From assembly GCA_900467685.1 (NCBI GenBank), contig UBQX01000016.1, positions 1-64,000 of the forward strand: 64,000 nt of DNA, in the 5' to 3' direction. Made by a program: the position numbers and the translations under genes. Below the pieces are notes generated by a model that did no database searches, had not been told where the DNA came from, and was given only the letters and a program-made list of their open reading frames with translations. Of this stretch, positions 51,605 through 61,140 are shown piece by piece. The stretch is from Hyphomicrobiales bacterium (GTDB taxonomy: Bacteria > Pseudomonadota > Alphaproteobacteria > Rhizobiales > Rhizobiaceae). Each line of letters opens with the position of its first letter. The stretch's first letter is position 1.

Positions 51605-54600
51605 TTATTCCGCTGCCGAACGCGACATGGCCGCCGTTCGGGCCAGATAGGCACGCAGCGATGCTGGCTTGACCGGCTTGTGCATGATTGTGATCGCATG
51701 CGTTTCCGCTTCTCCGCGAACTTCCGGTGTCCGGTCCGCGGTGACCAGCAAAGCCGGGATTGCCACGCCCACGCGGCCCCGAACGCGGCCCACCGCCTCG
51801 ACCCCCGTTCCGTCGTCCAGATGATAGTCGGCAATAATGACGTCCGGACGCAAGTTTTCTATCCGGTCGAGCGCTTCCTCGGCAGAGAGCGCTGTGGCAA
51901 CCGTGCAGCCCCAGCCTTGCAGCAGCAGCGCCATGCCGTCGAGAATGGTCCGTTCATTGTCGATGCAGAGCACAGACAGGCCGGCAAGCGCCGTCTGCCG
52001 GACATCGGCAGCCTCCGGCGCGGCTTCGGCATGAGCCTCCGCCGGTTCGGCAAGCGGGATGACGACGCGGAAATCGGTCCCGTGTCTCTCTCGACTTTTC
52101 AGTTCCACGGGGTGTTCCAGAACCCGAGCGATGCGATCGACGATCGACAGACCGAGGCCGAGGCCCGAGGCCGCGCGCGCGCCTTCGTCGAGACGCACGA
52201 ATTCCTGGAAAACAGTGGTGAATTTCGACTGCGGAATGCCGATGCCCGAATCGACCACCTGGATAACCGCCGTCTCTCCCCGTCGCCGCGCGCCGACGAG
52301 AACCTTGCCGGAGGGTGTGTATTTGATGGCGTTCGAGACGAGATTCTGCACCAGTCTGCGCAGCAGCGTCGGGTCTGAACGCACGGTGAGCTTGGTCGGC
52401 AACACGCGAAGCTCCAGCCCCTTTTCCCTTGCGATAGGCTGGAAATCGGTGGCGATGCGCTGGAGGAAGTCGCCGAGCGGCACGGTAGAAAAGCGCGGCT
52501 TCATAGCGCCCGTGTCCAACCGCGAAATATCGAGCACCGCGCCGAGAATGGTTTCCACCGATTCGAGCGATGAATCGATGTTCCGCACGATGTCCCGGTC
52601 CGGCGTGCCTTCGAACCGCTCGACCAGGGTCGAGGAATAGAGCCGGGCCGCGTTCAATGGCTGCAGGATGTCGTGGCCGGCTGCCGCAAAGAACCGCGTC
52701 TTGCCGATATTGGCCTCTTCGGCAGCCGCCTGCGCGACACCGAGTTCGCGGTTGACCCGTATCAGTTCTCCGGTGCGGGCAATCACACGCTGCTCCAGCG
52801 TCTCATTCGCCTGTTTCAGCGCCTTGTCGGCCTCCACCTGCTGGGTGATGTCCGTGTAGGTTGTCACGATCCCCTTGCTGGGCATCGGGTTGGAGCGTAC
52901 CTCGACGATCCGGCCGCTCTTTAGCGCCAGCGAGAAGGGTTTGTCGAGCGTCTTGAAATCCGCCAGCATGTCGCCCCGCCCCGACGAGCTGACATCGCCC
53001 CTATTTTCGAGGATCGCGACGATATCGGAGAGCGGAAAGCCCACTTCGCCGACATGTTCGGGCAGGTCGAGCAGCTTGCGGAAGCGGCGGTTCCAGATGG
53101 TGAGCCCGTTCGACGTGTCGAAGACGGCAATTCCCTGATCCATCTGCGAAAGCGCGGTATGGAGCATGTCCTGGTTATACTGCAACGCCTCGGAGGCCTG
53201 ATCGAGCAGGCGGGCTGTCTCGGAGGAGGGCTCTTCCATCCTCTGGAGCAGCAGCGAGAAGACGAGCCGCGCAGACGACGAGCCGATGGCACTGGCAAGC
53301 AGCTGTTCGGAGAACTGCACTAGCCCCATATCTGCCGGCTGGGTGTCGACCAGCGCAAAGCCGATCTGCCGCTCATGGGATTTGAAGGAGCGCTGCATCC
53401 GCTCCTCGCCGAGATAGCGCGCCAGCACCGACTTGAGGTCGCCCACCGAGACCCGCGTCTTGCCGCCGCGCCACTGCGTGCTGCGGCCGTCGCCCGTCGA
53501 CATGAAGACGCCGGCCTGGATCCGCTCGAGCGGCTTCGAATGGCGCGTCAGCGAGCCCACGATGAAGAGGGCAGTGTTGACCATCAGAGACAGCAGCGTC
53601 GCGTTGACCAGATTGTCGGCGCCCGGTCCGTCAAAGACGTCTGTGCCGGGGAAGAGGAAGCCCAGGATCTGACCCGCCAGGACATCGTTCTGCGAAAGCC
53701 CGAAGCTCGGCAGGAACAGGAAATAAAGCCACATGAAGAAGCCGCCGGACAAGCCGGCAATGGCCCCGCGCGCATTCGCCCGCGACCAGACAAGCCCGCC
53801 GAACAGCGACGGAGCGATCTGCGCCACGGCGGCAAAGGAGAGAAGGCCGATGGAAGCAAGTGCTGCCGCGCTGTCGGTGGAGATGTAATAGGCGTAGCTG
53901 GCAAGCAGCACGACGAAGATTGCCGTGCGGCGCACGCGCAGCAGAAAGTGGGTGTAGTCCGTGTTGTGCAGGCTGGGTGTCACGAGACGCCGCCGCAGGA
54001 TGATCGGCATGACAATATCGTTGGAGACCATGATGGCCAGCGCCACCGTCTCCACGATTACCATCGCGGTCGCCGCCGAAAATCCGCCGATCAGCGTGAT
54101 CAGCGACACGGCATGCGCACCGGCCTGCAGGGGCAGGTTCAGGACATAAAGGTCGGGCGTGCCTGTCTTGCCGAGAAGCAGGACGCCGGCAATGGCAATC
54201 GGGATCACGAAGATATTGATGGCGACAAGATAGATGGGGAAGAGCAGCCCGGCCATGCGCAACTCGCCCGCCGTCCGGTTCTCCACCACCGTCACATGAA
54301 ACTGGCGCGGCAGGAGAATGATGGCAAACGCCGAGAGCAGGACCAGCAATGCCCAGCGCCCGATCGAGGTCTGGTAATGCAGCGCCCCCATCGCCTGCGC
54401 ATTCGCCTCCGCCGCATGGAACAGCGCCGTCGGTCCGTCGAAGAGGAAGAAGGTGATGAAGATGCCGGCCGTGCAGAAGGCCACGAGCTTGACGACGGAC
54501 TCGGTCGCAATCGCCAGGATCAGCCCGTCCTGATGCTCTGTCGCATCCGTATGGCGCGTCCCGAAAACCACAGCAAAAAAGGCGAGGAATACGGTGACGA

Positions 54601-55114
54601 GAAGCGGCAGCGTGGCGGACGAAAACCCTTCACCCGCCTCGGAAAAGGCGCTCGTCTCCACCATGGCCGAAACGGAGATGGAGATCGCCTTCAATTGCAG
54701 CGCAATGTAGGGGATCGCGCCGATGAGCGAGATCAGCGCGACAAACGCGGCAACTGTCGGGTTCTTGCCGTAGCGTGCGGCCACGAAGTCCGCAGGCGAG
54801 ACGATCTTTTCGGATTTCGCCAGCGTGATGATGCGGCGGAGCAATGGCAGGCCGAGCGTGAAAAGCAGGATCGGCCCGATATAGATCGCCGAAAATTCGA
54901 GTCCCCGTTGCGAGGCAAGCCCGACGCCGCCGAAATAGGTCCACGAGGTGCAATAGATGGCGAGGCTGAGCGCATAGACGAGCGGTCGCCCCTTGGCGGG
55001 ACTGCGCCGCCGCGACAGGCGGTCGCCAAAGCTGGCCACGGCAAAGAGAAGCAGCAGGTAGCCGATCGCGGCGGCGAAAACCACCCAGCCCGGCAGCATG
55101 CCCTGCGTCCCCAT
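51605..55114 (-). CDS. SSF-domain hybrid sensor histidine kinase/response regulator
   Basis: A 1169-residue protein. About twelve to thirteen helices in residues 1-520 resemble a sodium:solute symporter (SSF) and may sense or carry a solute. A PAS domain (about 690-790) follows, then HisKA with His in AAAGHDILQPLNAARLY, a HATPase domain (QNLVSNAIKYTPSG, DSGIGIPQSKF, GLGLGLSIVDRIARVL) and a C-terminal receiver (LCIDNE, ADYHLDDGTG, HKPVKPA). This is the NahK/ErcS/CbrA-like arrangement. The ATG at 55114 follows GGAGG. The substrate and target regulator are unknown. Confidence 0.9.
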   Translation of the reverse strand: MGTQGMLPGWVVFAAAIGYLLLLFAVASFGDRLSRRRSPAKGRPLVYALSLAIYCTSWTYFGGVGLASQRGLEFSAIYIGPILLFTLGLPLLRRIITLAKSEKIVSPADFVAARYGKNPTVAAFVALISLIGAIPYIALQLKAISISVSAMVETSAFSEAGEGFSSATLPLLVTVFLAFFAVVFGTRHTDATEHQDGLILAIATESVVKLVAFCTAGIFITFFLFDGPTALFHAAEANAQAMGALHYQTSIGRWALLVLLSAFAIILLPRQFHVTVVENRTAGELRMAGLLFPIYLVAINIFVIPIAIAGVLLLGKTGTPDLYVLNLPLQAGAHAVSLITLIGGFSAATAMVIVETVALAIMVSNDIVMPIILRRRLVTPSLHNTDYTHFLLRVRRTAIFVVLLASYAYYISTDSAAALASIGLLSFAAVAQIAPSLFGGLVWSRANARGAIAGLSGGFFMWLYFLFLPSFGLSQNDVLAGQILGFLFPGTDVFDGPGADNLVNATLLSLMVNTALFIVGSLTRHSKPLERIQAGVFMSTGDGRSTQWRGGKTRVSVGDLKSVLARYLGEERMQRSFKSHERQIGFALVDTQPADMGLVQFSEQLLASAIGSSSARLVFSLLLQRMEEPSSETARLLDQASEALQYNQDMLHTALSQMDQGIAVFDTSNGLTIWNRRFRKLLDLPEHVGEVGFPLSDIVAILENRGDVSSSGRGDMLADFKTLDKPFSLALKSGRIVEVRSNPMPSKGIVTTYTDITQQVEADKALKQANETLEQRVIARTGELIRVNRELGVAQAAAEEANIGKTRFFAAAGHDILQPLNAARLYSSTLVERFEGTPDRDIVRNIDSSLESVETILGAVLDISRLDTGAMKPRFSTVPLGDFLQRIATDFQPIAREKGLELRVLPTKLTVRSDPTLLRRLVQNLVSNAIKYTPSGKVLVGARRRGETAVIQVVDSGIGIPQSKFTTVFQEFVRLDEGARAASGLGLGLSIVDRIARVLEHPVELKSRERHGTDFRVVIPLAEPAEAHAEAAPEAADVRQTALAGLSVLCIDNERTILDGMALLLQGWGCTVATALSAEEALDRIENLRPDVIIADYHLDDGTGVEAVGRVRGRVGVAIPALLVTADRTPEVRGEAETHAITIMHKPVKPASLRAYLARTAAMSRSAAE

Positions 55115-55204
55115 GTTCCTGTGTCCTCCAGATCCCCTGGCTGAGCATAGGTCAAAGCCATGTCCATGGAAAGTGAGGCGATAGGCCAACGGACGCGCAG
55201 CCGG

Positions 55205-55229
55205 GGAACTTGTGCCTGGGCATACCGTT
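55205..55229 (+). promoter_or_regulatory. EcfG-type general-stress promoter of mscL
   Basis: GGAAC (55205-55209), 16 bases, CGTT (55226-55229): the same pattern as before the csbD gene. It lies about 95 bases upstream of mscL on the same strand. Confidence 0.7.
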
Positions 55230-55321
55230 TCAGACTTTCGGAATGAAAAGAATGTGTTAATGTCAAAGAGCTGAAGGGTTAATAAATGGTTTCGCAACCG
55301 TCAGGCAGATTTGGGGGAAAT

Positions 55322-55741
55322 ATGTTGGAAGAGTTCAAGGCGTTTATTGCGCGCGGCAATGTCATGGATCTGGCAGTGGGTGTCATCATCGGCGGCGCAT
55401 TTGGCAAGATCGTTTCGTCATTGGTCGATGACCTGATCATGCCGATCATTGGCGCGATCACCGGTGGTATCGATTTCTCCAACTATTTCATTCGCCTGAG
55501 TTCCGCCGTCACGGCGACGAATCTGGTCGAGGCCAAGAAGCAGGGTGCCGTGCTTGCCTATGGCAGCTTCATCACGGTCGTTATCCAGTTCATGATCCTC
55601 GCCTGGATCATTTTCCTCATGGTCAAGGCCATCAACCGCCTGCGCGTCAAGGAAGAGGCCAAACCCTCTGCTCCCGCCGCCCCGCCGGCCGATATCGCGC
55701 TGCTCACGGAAATCCGCGATCTGCTGAAGACGCGGGCTTAA
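55322..55741 (+). CDS. mscL: Large-conductance mechanosensitive channel MscL
   Basis: A 139-residue channel that opens under membrane tension on osmotic downshift. It has the N-terminal helix [43 protein letters not shown], a periplasmic loop and a second helix ([25 protein letters not shown]), then a charged cytoplasmic C-terminal helix. GGGGGAA precedes the ATG at 55322. The length and motifs are typical. The promoter is of the EcfG stress type. Confidence 0.95.
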   Translation: MLEEFKAFIARGNVMDLAVGVIIGGAFGKIVSSLVDDLIMPIIGAITGGIDFSNYFIRLSSAVTATNLVEAKKQGAVLAYGSFITVVIQFMILAWIIFLMVKAINRLRVKEEAKPSAPAAPPADIALLTEIRDLLKTRA

Positions 55742-55757
55742 GCCAAAAGACGGTGAG

Positions 55758-55886
55758 AACCTCTCATGGGGTGCATCCGCGCCACCATCTCCCCAAGGGG
55801 AGAAGAGGTCTCGCCGCAACGCTTCCATTCCTCCTCTCCCCTCGGGGAGACGGGCGCCGAGCGTCAGCGGAGGCGGGGTGAGGGTT
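55758..55886. repeat. RIME-like intergenic palindromic repeat, copy 2
   Basis: About 129 bases closely similar to 44067-44196, with the same internal hairpins (ATCTCCCCAAGGGGAGAA; CTCTCCCCTCGGGGAGA) and inverted ends. It lies between mscL and an aminotransferase gene in a 276-base gap otherwise without features. Confidence 0.75.
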
Positions 55887-56017
55887 TGCCTCGCCCGCCG
55901 ACCTGCCTGAGCGGACTCCCCCACCCATCACCCCCGTTGATCGCCCCACATTATTTATGATTGGGAAATCAACCCGAATCCCTTCTATTCTCCGTCTGAA
56001 TAAAGCCGGAGACCCCC

Positions 56018-57184
56018 ATGCGCCTGATCGAGACCTTGAGCCCCCGTTCCGCCAACGCGCCTGAAAGCGGCATCGTCGAGGTGTTCAACTACGGGCGCGG
56101 TCGCGATGGGTTGATCCCGCTCTGGGCGGGCGAGGGCGATAGTCCGACGCCGGATTTCATCAGCCGTGCGGCGGCCGATGCCCTGGTCGCCGGCGAGACG
56201 TTCTACACATGGCAGCGTGGTATTCCCGATCTGCGCCAGGCGCTCGCCAATTATTATGCCCGTCATTTCGGCACCTCGCTCACGGCTGAAAACTTTATCG
56301 TCACTGCTTCCGGCATGCACGCGATCAAGATCGCTGCCGAGATGATCGCCGCCCCCGGCGATGAGATGATCTATCTCACGCCCTCCTGGCCGAATATTTC
56401 CGCAGCGCTGGAAGTTTCAGGCGCGATCGCGACCCCGCTGGAGCTGGAATTCGCCGGCGGCGGCTGGAAGCTCGACCTCAACAGGCTGGAAAGCGCCATC
56501 GGCCCGAAGACGCGCGGCATCTTCATCAACACGCCCTCCAATCCGACCGGCTGGACCGCAAGCCTCGATGATCTGCGCGCCATTCTCGACATCGCGCGGC
56601 GCAAGGGCCTCTGGATCATGGCCGACGAGATTTATGCGCATTTTCATTATGCCGGTGGCCGTGCGGCTTCGTTCCTCGATGTCATGCAATCGGATGACCG
56701 CATCATCTTCGTCAATTCCTTCTCCAAAAACTGGTCGATGACCGGCTGGCGTGTCGGCTGGGTCGTCATCCCGGAAGAGCTGGGGCAGGTGACGGAAAAC
56801 CTCATCCAGTATTCCACCTCCGGCGTGGCGCAGTTCATGCAGCGCGGCGCGACCGTGGCGCTGAACGAAGGCGACCATGTCATCCGGGAGAACTTCGCCA
56901 AGGCCGCGAAAAGCCGCGATATTCTCTGCGATGCGCTGATTGCGACGAACCGCGTCGAGACGCTGAAGCCGGAAGGGGCCTTCTACGCCTTCCTGAAGAT
57001 CGACGGCGTGAAAGACAGCCGGCTGACGGCGCTCGACATCGTCGACAAGGCTCTCGTCGGCCTCGCCCCCGGCACCGCTTTCGGGCCCGGCGGCAGCGCC
57101 TTCATCCGCGCCTGCTTCCTGCGCGATCCGGCGCAGATGGAAGTCGCGGCCGATCGGCTGGCGAAATATATAGCAAGGCTCTGA
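56018..57184 (+). CDS. Class I/II PLP-dependent aminotransferase
   Basis: A 388-residue fold-type I aminotransferase: NTPSNPTGW (PLP contact), DEIYAHFHY (Asp for the pyridine N), SFSKNWSMTGWRVGW (Schiff-base Lys) and FIRACFLRD (Arg for the substrate carboxylate). It most resembles aspartate/aromatic-type family members; the exact substrate is not clear. It is a single gene followed by a good terminator. Confidence 0.88.
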   Translation: MRLIETLSPRSANAPESGIVEVFNYGRGRDGLIPLWAGEGDSPTPDFISRAAADALVAGETFYTWQRGIPDLRQALANYYARHFGTSLTAENFIVTASGMHAIKIAAEMIAAPGDEMIYLTPSWPNISAALEVSGAIATPLELEFAGGGWKLDLNRLESAIGPKTRGIFINTPSNPTGWTASLDDLRAILDIARRKGLWIMADEIYAHFHYAGGRAASFLDVMQSDDRIIFVNSFSKNWSMTGWRVGWVVIPEELGQVTENLIQYSTSGVAQFMQRGATVALNEGDHVIRENFAKAAKSRDILCDALIATNRVETLKPEGAFYAFLKIDGVKDSRLTALDIVDKALVGLAPGTAFGPGGSAFIRACFLRDPAQMEVAADRLAKYIARL

Positions 57185-57196
57185 CGGCGAATTGCT

Positions 57197-57228
57197 GCGG
57201 CGCACTGTTTCAATATTGCGCCGCTTTT
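57197..57228 (+). terminator. Terminator after aminotransferase
   Basis: GCGGCGCA (57197-57204) / TGCGCCGC (57217-57224) followed by TTTT. Confidence 0.8.
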
Positions 57229-57243
57229 AAGACTTTTGTCTTA
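57228..57243. promoter_or_regulatory. Inverted repeat upstream of ABC transporter operon
   Basis: TAAGAC-TTTT-GTCTTA immediately follows the aminotransferase terminator and lies about 180 bases before the substrate-binding protein gene. It may be an operator; no regulator is nearby. Confidence 0.3.
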
Positions 57244-57338
57244 TCACTTAAGAACAATTGCGGATAATCAACCCCCTGCTAGCATCTGTTCCACGTTCCG
57301 GAGGAGGGACGCGGAAGCAGGTCCGAGCTAAAAGTGCG

Positions 57339-57397
57339 TCAGCGGTTTTGCGTCCGGACTGCGATAAACAAGGGGATGGAGCATTTTGGAATGCTCC
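57339..57397. repeat. Intergenic repeat, copy 2
   Basis: Close match to 51208-51260 (AGCGGTTTTGCGTCCGG ... GGAGCATTTT), ending in a short hairpin GAGCATT-TTGG-AATGCTC. It lies in the leader region of the ABC operon. Confidence 0.6.
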
Positions 57398-57423
57398 AGT
57401 TCACATCGTCTGGGAGGATTCCG

Positions 57424-58773
57424 ATGTCTAAGATTATCATAAACCGCCGTGGTCTCTTGAAGGCCGGCGCGGTTGGCGGCCTGGCACTGTCGACGCCGAT
57501 GCATTTCATTCGCGGCGCTTATGCGGCCGATCAGTCGTGCAACATGCCGACCGGCGCAAATGTCGTCTTCGGCTTCAACGTGCCGCAGTCCGGCCCCTAT
57601 GCGGATGAAGGCGCAGACGAATTGCGCGCCTACCAGCTGGCCGTCAAGCATCTGAACGGCGAAGGCGACGGCGGCGCGCTGAAGACCTTCTCGTCCAAGG
57701 CGCTGAAGGGCAATGGCGTTCTCGGCAAGAAGGTCACCTTCGTGACCGGCGACACGCAGACCAAGTCGGATGCTGCCCGCGACGCCGCCAAGCGCATGAT
57801 CGAAAAGGAAAAGGCGATCATGATCACCGGCGGTTCGTCCTCCGGCGTGGCCGTGGCCGTGCAGAGCCTTTGCCAGGACATGGGCATCATCTACATGTGC
57901 GCGCTGACCCACTCCAACGACACGACCGGCAAGGATAGAAAGCGCTACGGCTTCCGCCACTTCTTCAATGCCTACATGTCGGGCGTGGCGCTTGGCCCGG
58001 TTCTCGCCGAAGCCTATGGCAAGGACCGCAAGGCCTATCACCTGACCGCCGACTACACCTGGGGCTGGACCCAGGAAGAGTCCATGAAGAAGTCGACGGA
58101 AGCGCAAGGCTGGACGACGGTCAATGCCGTTCGCACCCCCCTCGGCGCAGGCGACTTCTCGCAGTACCTCACCCCGGTTCTCAATTCCGGCGCCGACGTG
58201 CTGATCCTCAACCACTACGGCAAGGATATGGTCAACTCGCTGACCCAGGCCGTTCAGTTCGGCATGCGCCAGAAGCAGGTGAACGGCAAGAACTTCGAAA
58301 TCGTCGTTCCGCTCTTCTCCGAGCTCATGGCGCAGGGTGCAGGCGATGCCATCAAGGGCATCTACGGCACGGCCAACTGGGACTGGAAGCTGGATAATGC
58401 CGGCACCAAGGCCTTCGTTCAGTCCTTCGGCAAGGAATTCGGCGCACCGCCGTCGCAGGCTGCCCAGACGGCCTATGCACAGGCCATTCTTTACGCCGAT
58501 GCCTGCGAACGTGCCGGCACATTCTTCGCTCCGGCTGTCATCAAGGCTCTGGAAGGCTTCGAGTTCGACGGCCTTGGCAACGGCAAGACCGTCTACCGTG
58601 CTGAAGACCACCAGTGCTTCAAGGACGTTCTGGTCGTGCAGGGCAAGGAAAAGCCGAAGGACAAGTATGACCTTCTGGAAGTGAAGAAGATCGTGCCCGC
58701 CAAGGATGTGACCTACGATTCGAAGCCCTGGGGCGGCGATCTCGGTCCGTACGACGCCAAGACCTGCGGCTGA
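57424..58773 (+). CDS. ABC transporter substrate-binding protein, branched-chain amino acid type
   Basis: A 449-residue periplasmic binding protein of the LivK/Peripla_BP_6 class. A twin-arginine-like signal (NRRGLLKAGAVGGLALSTPM) ends near residue 36 (GAYAAD), followed by VVFGFNVPQSGPYADEGADELRAYQLAVKHLNGEG. It is larger than classical LivK (about 370), so the substrate may be an amide or other compound rather than Leu/Ile/Val. GGGAGG precedes the ATG at 57424. It heads the operon; a hairpin follows its stop. Confidence 0.9.
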   Translation: MSKIIINRRGLLKAGAVGGLALSTPMHFIRGAYAADQSCNMPTGANVVFGFNVPQSGPYADEGADELRAYQLAVKHLNGEGDGGALKTFSSKALKGNGVLGKKVTFVTGDTQTKSDAARDAAKRMIEKEKAIMITGGSSSGVAVAVQSLCQDMGIIYMCALTHSNDTTGKDRKRYGFRHFFNAYMSGVALGPVLAEAYGKDRKAYHLTADYTWGWTQEESMKKSTEAQGWTTVNAVRTPLGAGDFSQYLTPVLNSGADVLILNHYGKDMVNSLTQAVQFGMRQKQVNGKNFEIVVPLFSELMAQGAGDAIKGIYGTANWDWKLDNAGTKAFVQSFGKEFGAPPSQAAQTAYAQAILYADACERAGTFFAPAVIKALEGFEFDGLGNGKTVYRAEDHQCFKDVLVVQGKEKPKDKYDLLEVKKIVPAKDVTYDSKPWGGDLGPYDAKTCG

Positions 58774-58788
58774 TCCGCACCGTATTCC

Positions 58789-58814
58789 GGCGCGGAGGCC
58801 AGAGCTTCCGCGCC
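58789..58814 (+). terminator. Hairpin after substrate-binding protein gene
   Basis: GGCGCGGA (58789-58796) / TCCGCGCC (58807-58814), no T tract. Such stems often stabilise or partly stop the abundant binding-protein mRNA ahead of the permease genes. Confidence 0.55.
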
Positions 58815-58954
58815 GCTCATGAAAGATGAAAGGCCGTTGGCGGATGCGGGGATGCATCGCTGCGGCGAAACTAGTCTCAGTCAATGCGCCTCGTGTTTTC
58901 GCCGGCCAATGTCCGGTGGCGAGCCCGTGCGCCTTGCAACAAGGGTGACGGCAG

Positions 58955-59980
58955 ATGGATGCGATAATCCTGCAAATCCTGAACGGGCTGGACAAGGGCG
59001 GCGCCTATGCGCTGATCGCCCTGGGTCTGACGCTCGTCTTCGGCACGCTCGGCGTGGTGAACTTTGCGCATGGTGCGCTCTTCATGCTCGGCGCCTTCTG
59101 CGCCGTCACGTTCAACAAGCTCCTGACGCTCGAAAAGGTGACCGTCGATCCGACGCAGATGACCGCCTGGGGTTCTCCCATGGAGGTCAAGACCCCGGTG
59201 GTCGAAGCCTGGCTCGGCGAGTTCGGCAAGGTCCTGGTCAATTATTCGGTGCCCGTGTCGATCATCGTCGCCATTCCGGTCATGCTGATCCTTGGCATCA
59301 TCATGGAACGCGGCCTGATCCGCCATTTCTACAAGCGCCCCCATGCCGACCAGATCCTTGTGACCTTCGGTCTTGCCATCGTGATCCAGGAAATCATCAA
59401 GCATTTCTATGGCGCTAACCCGATCCCGCAGGCCGCTCCGGCTGCCTTCGCCGGCACGGCACAGGTCGGGATGCTGCTCGGCCTTGGCGACGCCATCCCC
59501 TATCCGTGGTGGCGGCTGATCTATCTCTTCTTCTCGCTCGCCATCATCGGCCTCGTCTTCGCCTTCCTGCAATTCACCACCTACGGCATGGTGGTCCGCG
59601 CCGGCATGCGTGACCGCGAAACCGTGGGCCTGCTCGGCATCGATATCGAGCGCCGCTTCACCGTGGTCTTCGGCATCGCCGCCGTCGTCGCCGGCATGGC
59701 AGGGGTCATGTACACTCCGATCCTGCCGCCGGACTATCACATGGGCATGGACTTCCTGGTCCTCTCCTTCGTGGTCGTCGTGGTCGGCGGCATGGGGTCC
59801 CTGGGTGGCGCGGTGGCGGCCGGCTTCCTGCTCGGCATCCTGCAATCCTTCGCATCCATGAATGAAATCAAGAGCATCATCCCGGGTATCGATCAGATCA
59901 TCATCTATCTCGTCGCCGTCGTCATCCTGTTGACGATGCCGCGCGGGCTGATGGGTCGCAAGGGCGTAATGGAGGACTGA
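58955..59980 (+). CDS. ABC transporter permease, LivH type
   Basis: A 341-residue permease with about eight helices and the LivH start (ILQILNGLDKGGAYALIALGLTLVFGTLGVVNFAHGALFMLGAF) and the conserved GMRDRETVGLLGID loop that contacts the ATPases. A longer than usual loop (about 60-90) follows helix 2. It lies 181 bases after the binding-protein gene and 3 bases before the LivM-type gene. Confidence 0.92.
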   Translation: MDAIILQILNGLDKGGAYALIALGLTLVFGTLGVVNFAHGALFMLGAFCAVTFNKLLTLEKVTVDPTQMTAWGSPMEVKTPVVEAWLGEFGKVLVNYSVPVSIIVAIPVMLILGIIMERGLIRHFYKRPHADQILVTFGLAIVIQEIIKHFYGANPIPQAAPAAFAGTAQVGMLLGLGDAIPYPWWRLIYLFFSLAIIGLVFAFLQFTTYGMVVRAGMRDRETVGLLGIDIERRFTVVFGIAAVVAGMAGVMYTPILPPDYHMGMDFLVLSFVVVVVGGMGSLGGAVAAGFLLGILQSFASMNEIKSIIPGIDQIIIYLVAVVILLTMPRGLMGRKGVMED

Positions 59981-59983
59981 TCC

Positions 59984-61135
59984 ATGTTCGGCAATCTCTC
60001 TCGCAATGACTGGGTCCTGTTCCTCGGCTTCTCTGCCGTGGTGCTTCTGGCCCCCATCCTCTTCCAGCCGATCGGGGCCGCCTATCCGGCGATCCTCCAG
60101 AAGTTCTGCATCTTCGGGCTCTTCGCCATCGGCTTCAACATCCTGTTCGGCCTCACAGGCTACCTGTCCTTCGGTCACGCCGCCTTCCTGGGCGTCGGTT
60201 CCTACGCCGCCGTCTGGTCGTTCAAGCTGTTCACGATGAACGTCATTCCGGCCATGATCATGTCTGTGGCTTTTGCCGGCATCTTTGCCTTCGTGATCGG
60301 CTTCGTCAGCCTGCGCCGTTCCGGCATCTACTTCTCCATCCTGACGCTCGCCTTCGCACAGATGAGCTACAACATGGCTTACTCCGTGCTGACGCCGCTG
60401 ACCAACGGCGAGACCGGCCTGCAGCTGAGCCTGAAGGACCCGCGCATCATCGACGCCATGTTCATCACGCCCGGTGCCGGTCTTCCGCGCTCCAACATCT
60501 TCGGAATCGAAGTGAGCGGCGGCGGCATGCCCGGCTTCTACTTCACGGCGGTCATGCTCATCATCGGCTTCTATCTGTCGATGCGCATCTTCCGCTCGCC
60601 CTTCGGCCTCATGTTGAAGGCGATCAAGTCCAACCAGAACCGCATGCGCTACACCGGCTTCAACACGCGGCCCTATCTGATGGCGGCCTTCGTCATCTCC
60701 GGTCTCTATGCCGGTCTTGCCGGCTCGCTCATGGCCTCCGTCGACCCACTGGCCGGCGCCGAGCGCATGCAGTGGACCGCCTCTGGTGAAGTCGTGCTCA
60801 TGACCATTCTTGGCGGCGTCGGCACGCTGGTCGGCCCGGTCATCGGCGCGGCCGTCATCAAGTATTTCGAGAACATCTTCTCCGCCTTCAACGAGAATGC
60901 GCTGAACAACATCTTCAGCTTCATTCCCGACGCGGTGCGCGAACCCATCGTCAAGCTGCTCTCGCTCTTCGTCGGCGAAGGCTGGAGCCTGACGCTCGGC
61001 CTCGTCTTCATGGCCATCGTCATCTTCCTGCCCGGCGGCATCATGGAAGGCGTGCGGCTTCTCACCTCGCTCTTCAAAAAGGGCGGCAATGGCAACAAAC
61101 CGGCCGTCAGCGGCCACACGCAACCGGCGGAGTGA
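59984..61135 (+). CDS. ABC transporter permease, LivM type
   Basis: A 383-residue permease with about ten helices; typical LivM segments are [45 protein letters not shown] and [35 protein letters not shown]. It pairs with the LivH-type subunit 3 bases upstream to form the channel. Confidence 0.92.
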   Translation: MFGNLSRNDWVLFLGFSAVVLLAPILFQPIGAAYPAILQKFCIFGLFAIGFNILFGLTGYLSFGHAAFLGVGSYAAVWSFKLFTMNVIPAMIMSVAFAGIFAFVIGFVSLRRSGIYFSILTLAFAQMSYNMAYSVLTPLTNGETGLQLSLKDPRIIDAMFITPGAGLPRSNIFGIEVSGGGMPGFYFTAVMLIIGFYLSMRIFRSPFGLMLKAIKSNQNRMRYTGFNTRPYLMAAFVISGLYAGLAGSLMASVDPLAGAERMQWTASGEVVLMTILGGVGTLVGPVIGAAVIKYFENIFSAFNENALNNIFSFIPDAVREPIVKLLSLFVGEGWSLTLGLVFMAIVIFLPGGIMEGVRLLTSLFKKGGNGNKPAVSGHTQPAE

Positions 61136-61140
61136 GACCC

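Noticed and set aside
53375-55144. 589-codon plus-strand frame opposite the hybrid kinase
   Set aside because: Shadow of the real gene: low-complexity Arg/His/Asp composition and no family likeness.
58877-61123. 748-codon minus-strand frame opposite the ABC permeases
   Set aside because: Composed of His/Asp/Glu-rich shadow sequence; the opposite strand has clear LivH- and LivM-type permeases.
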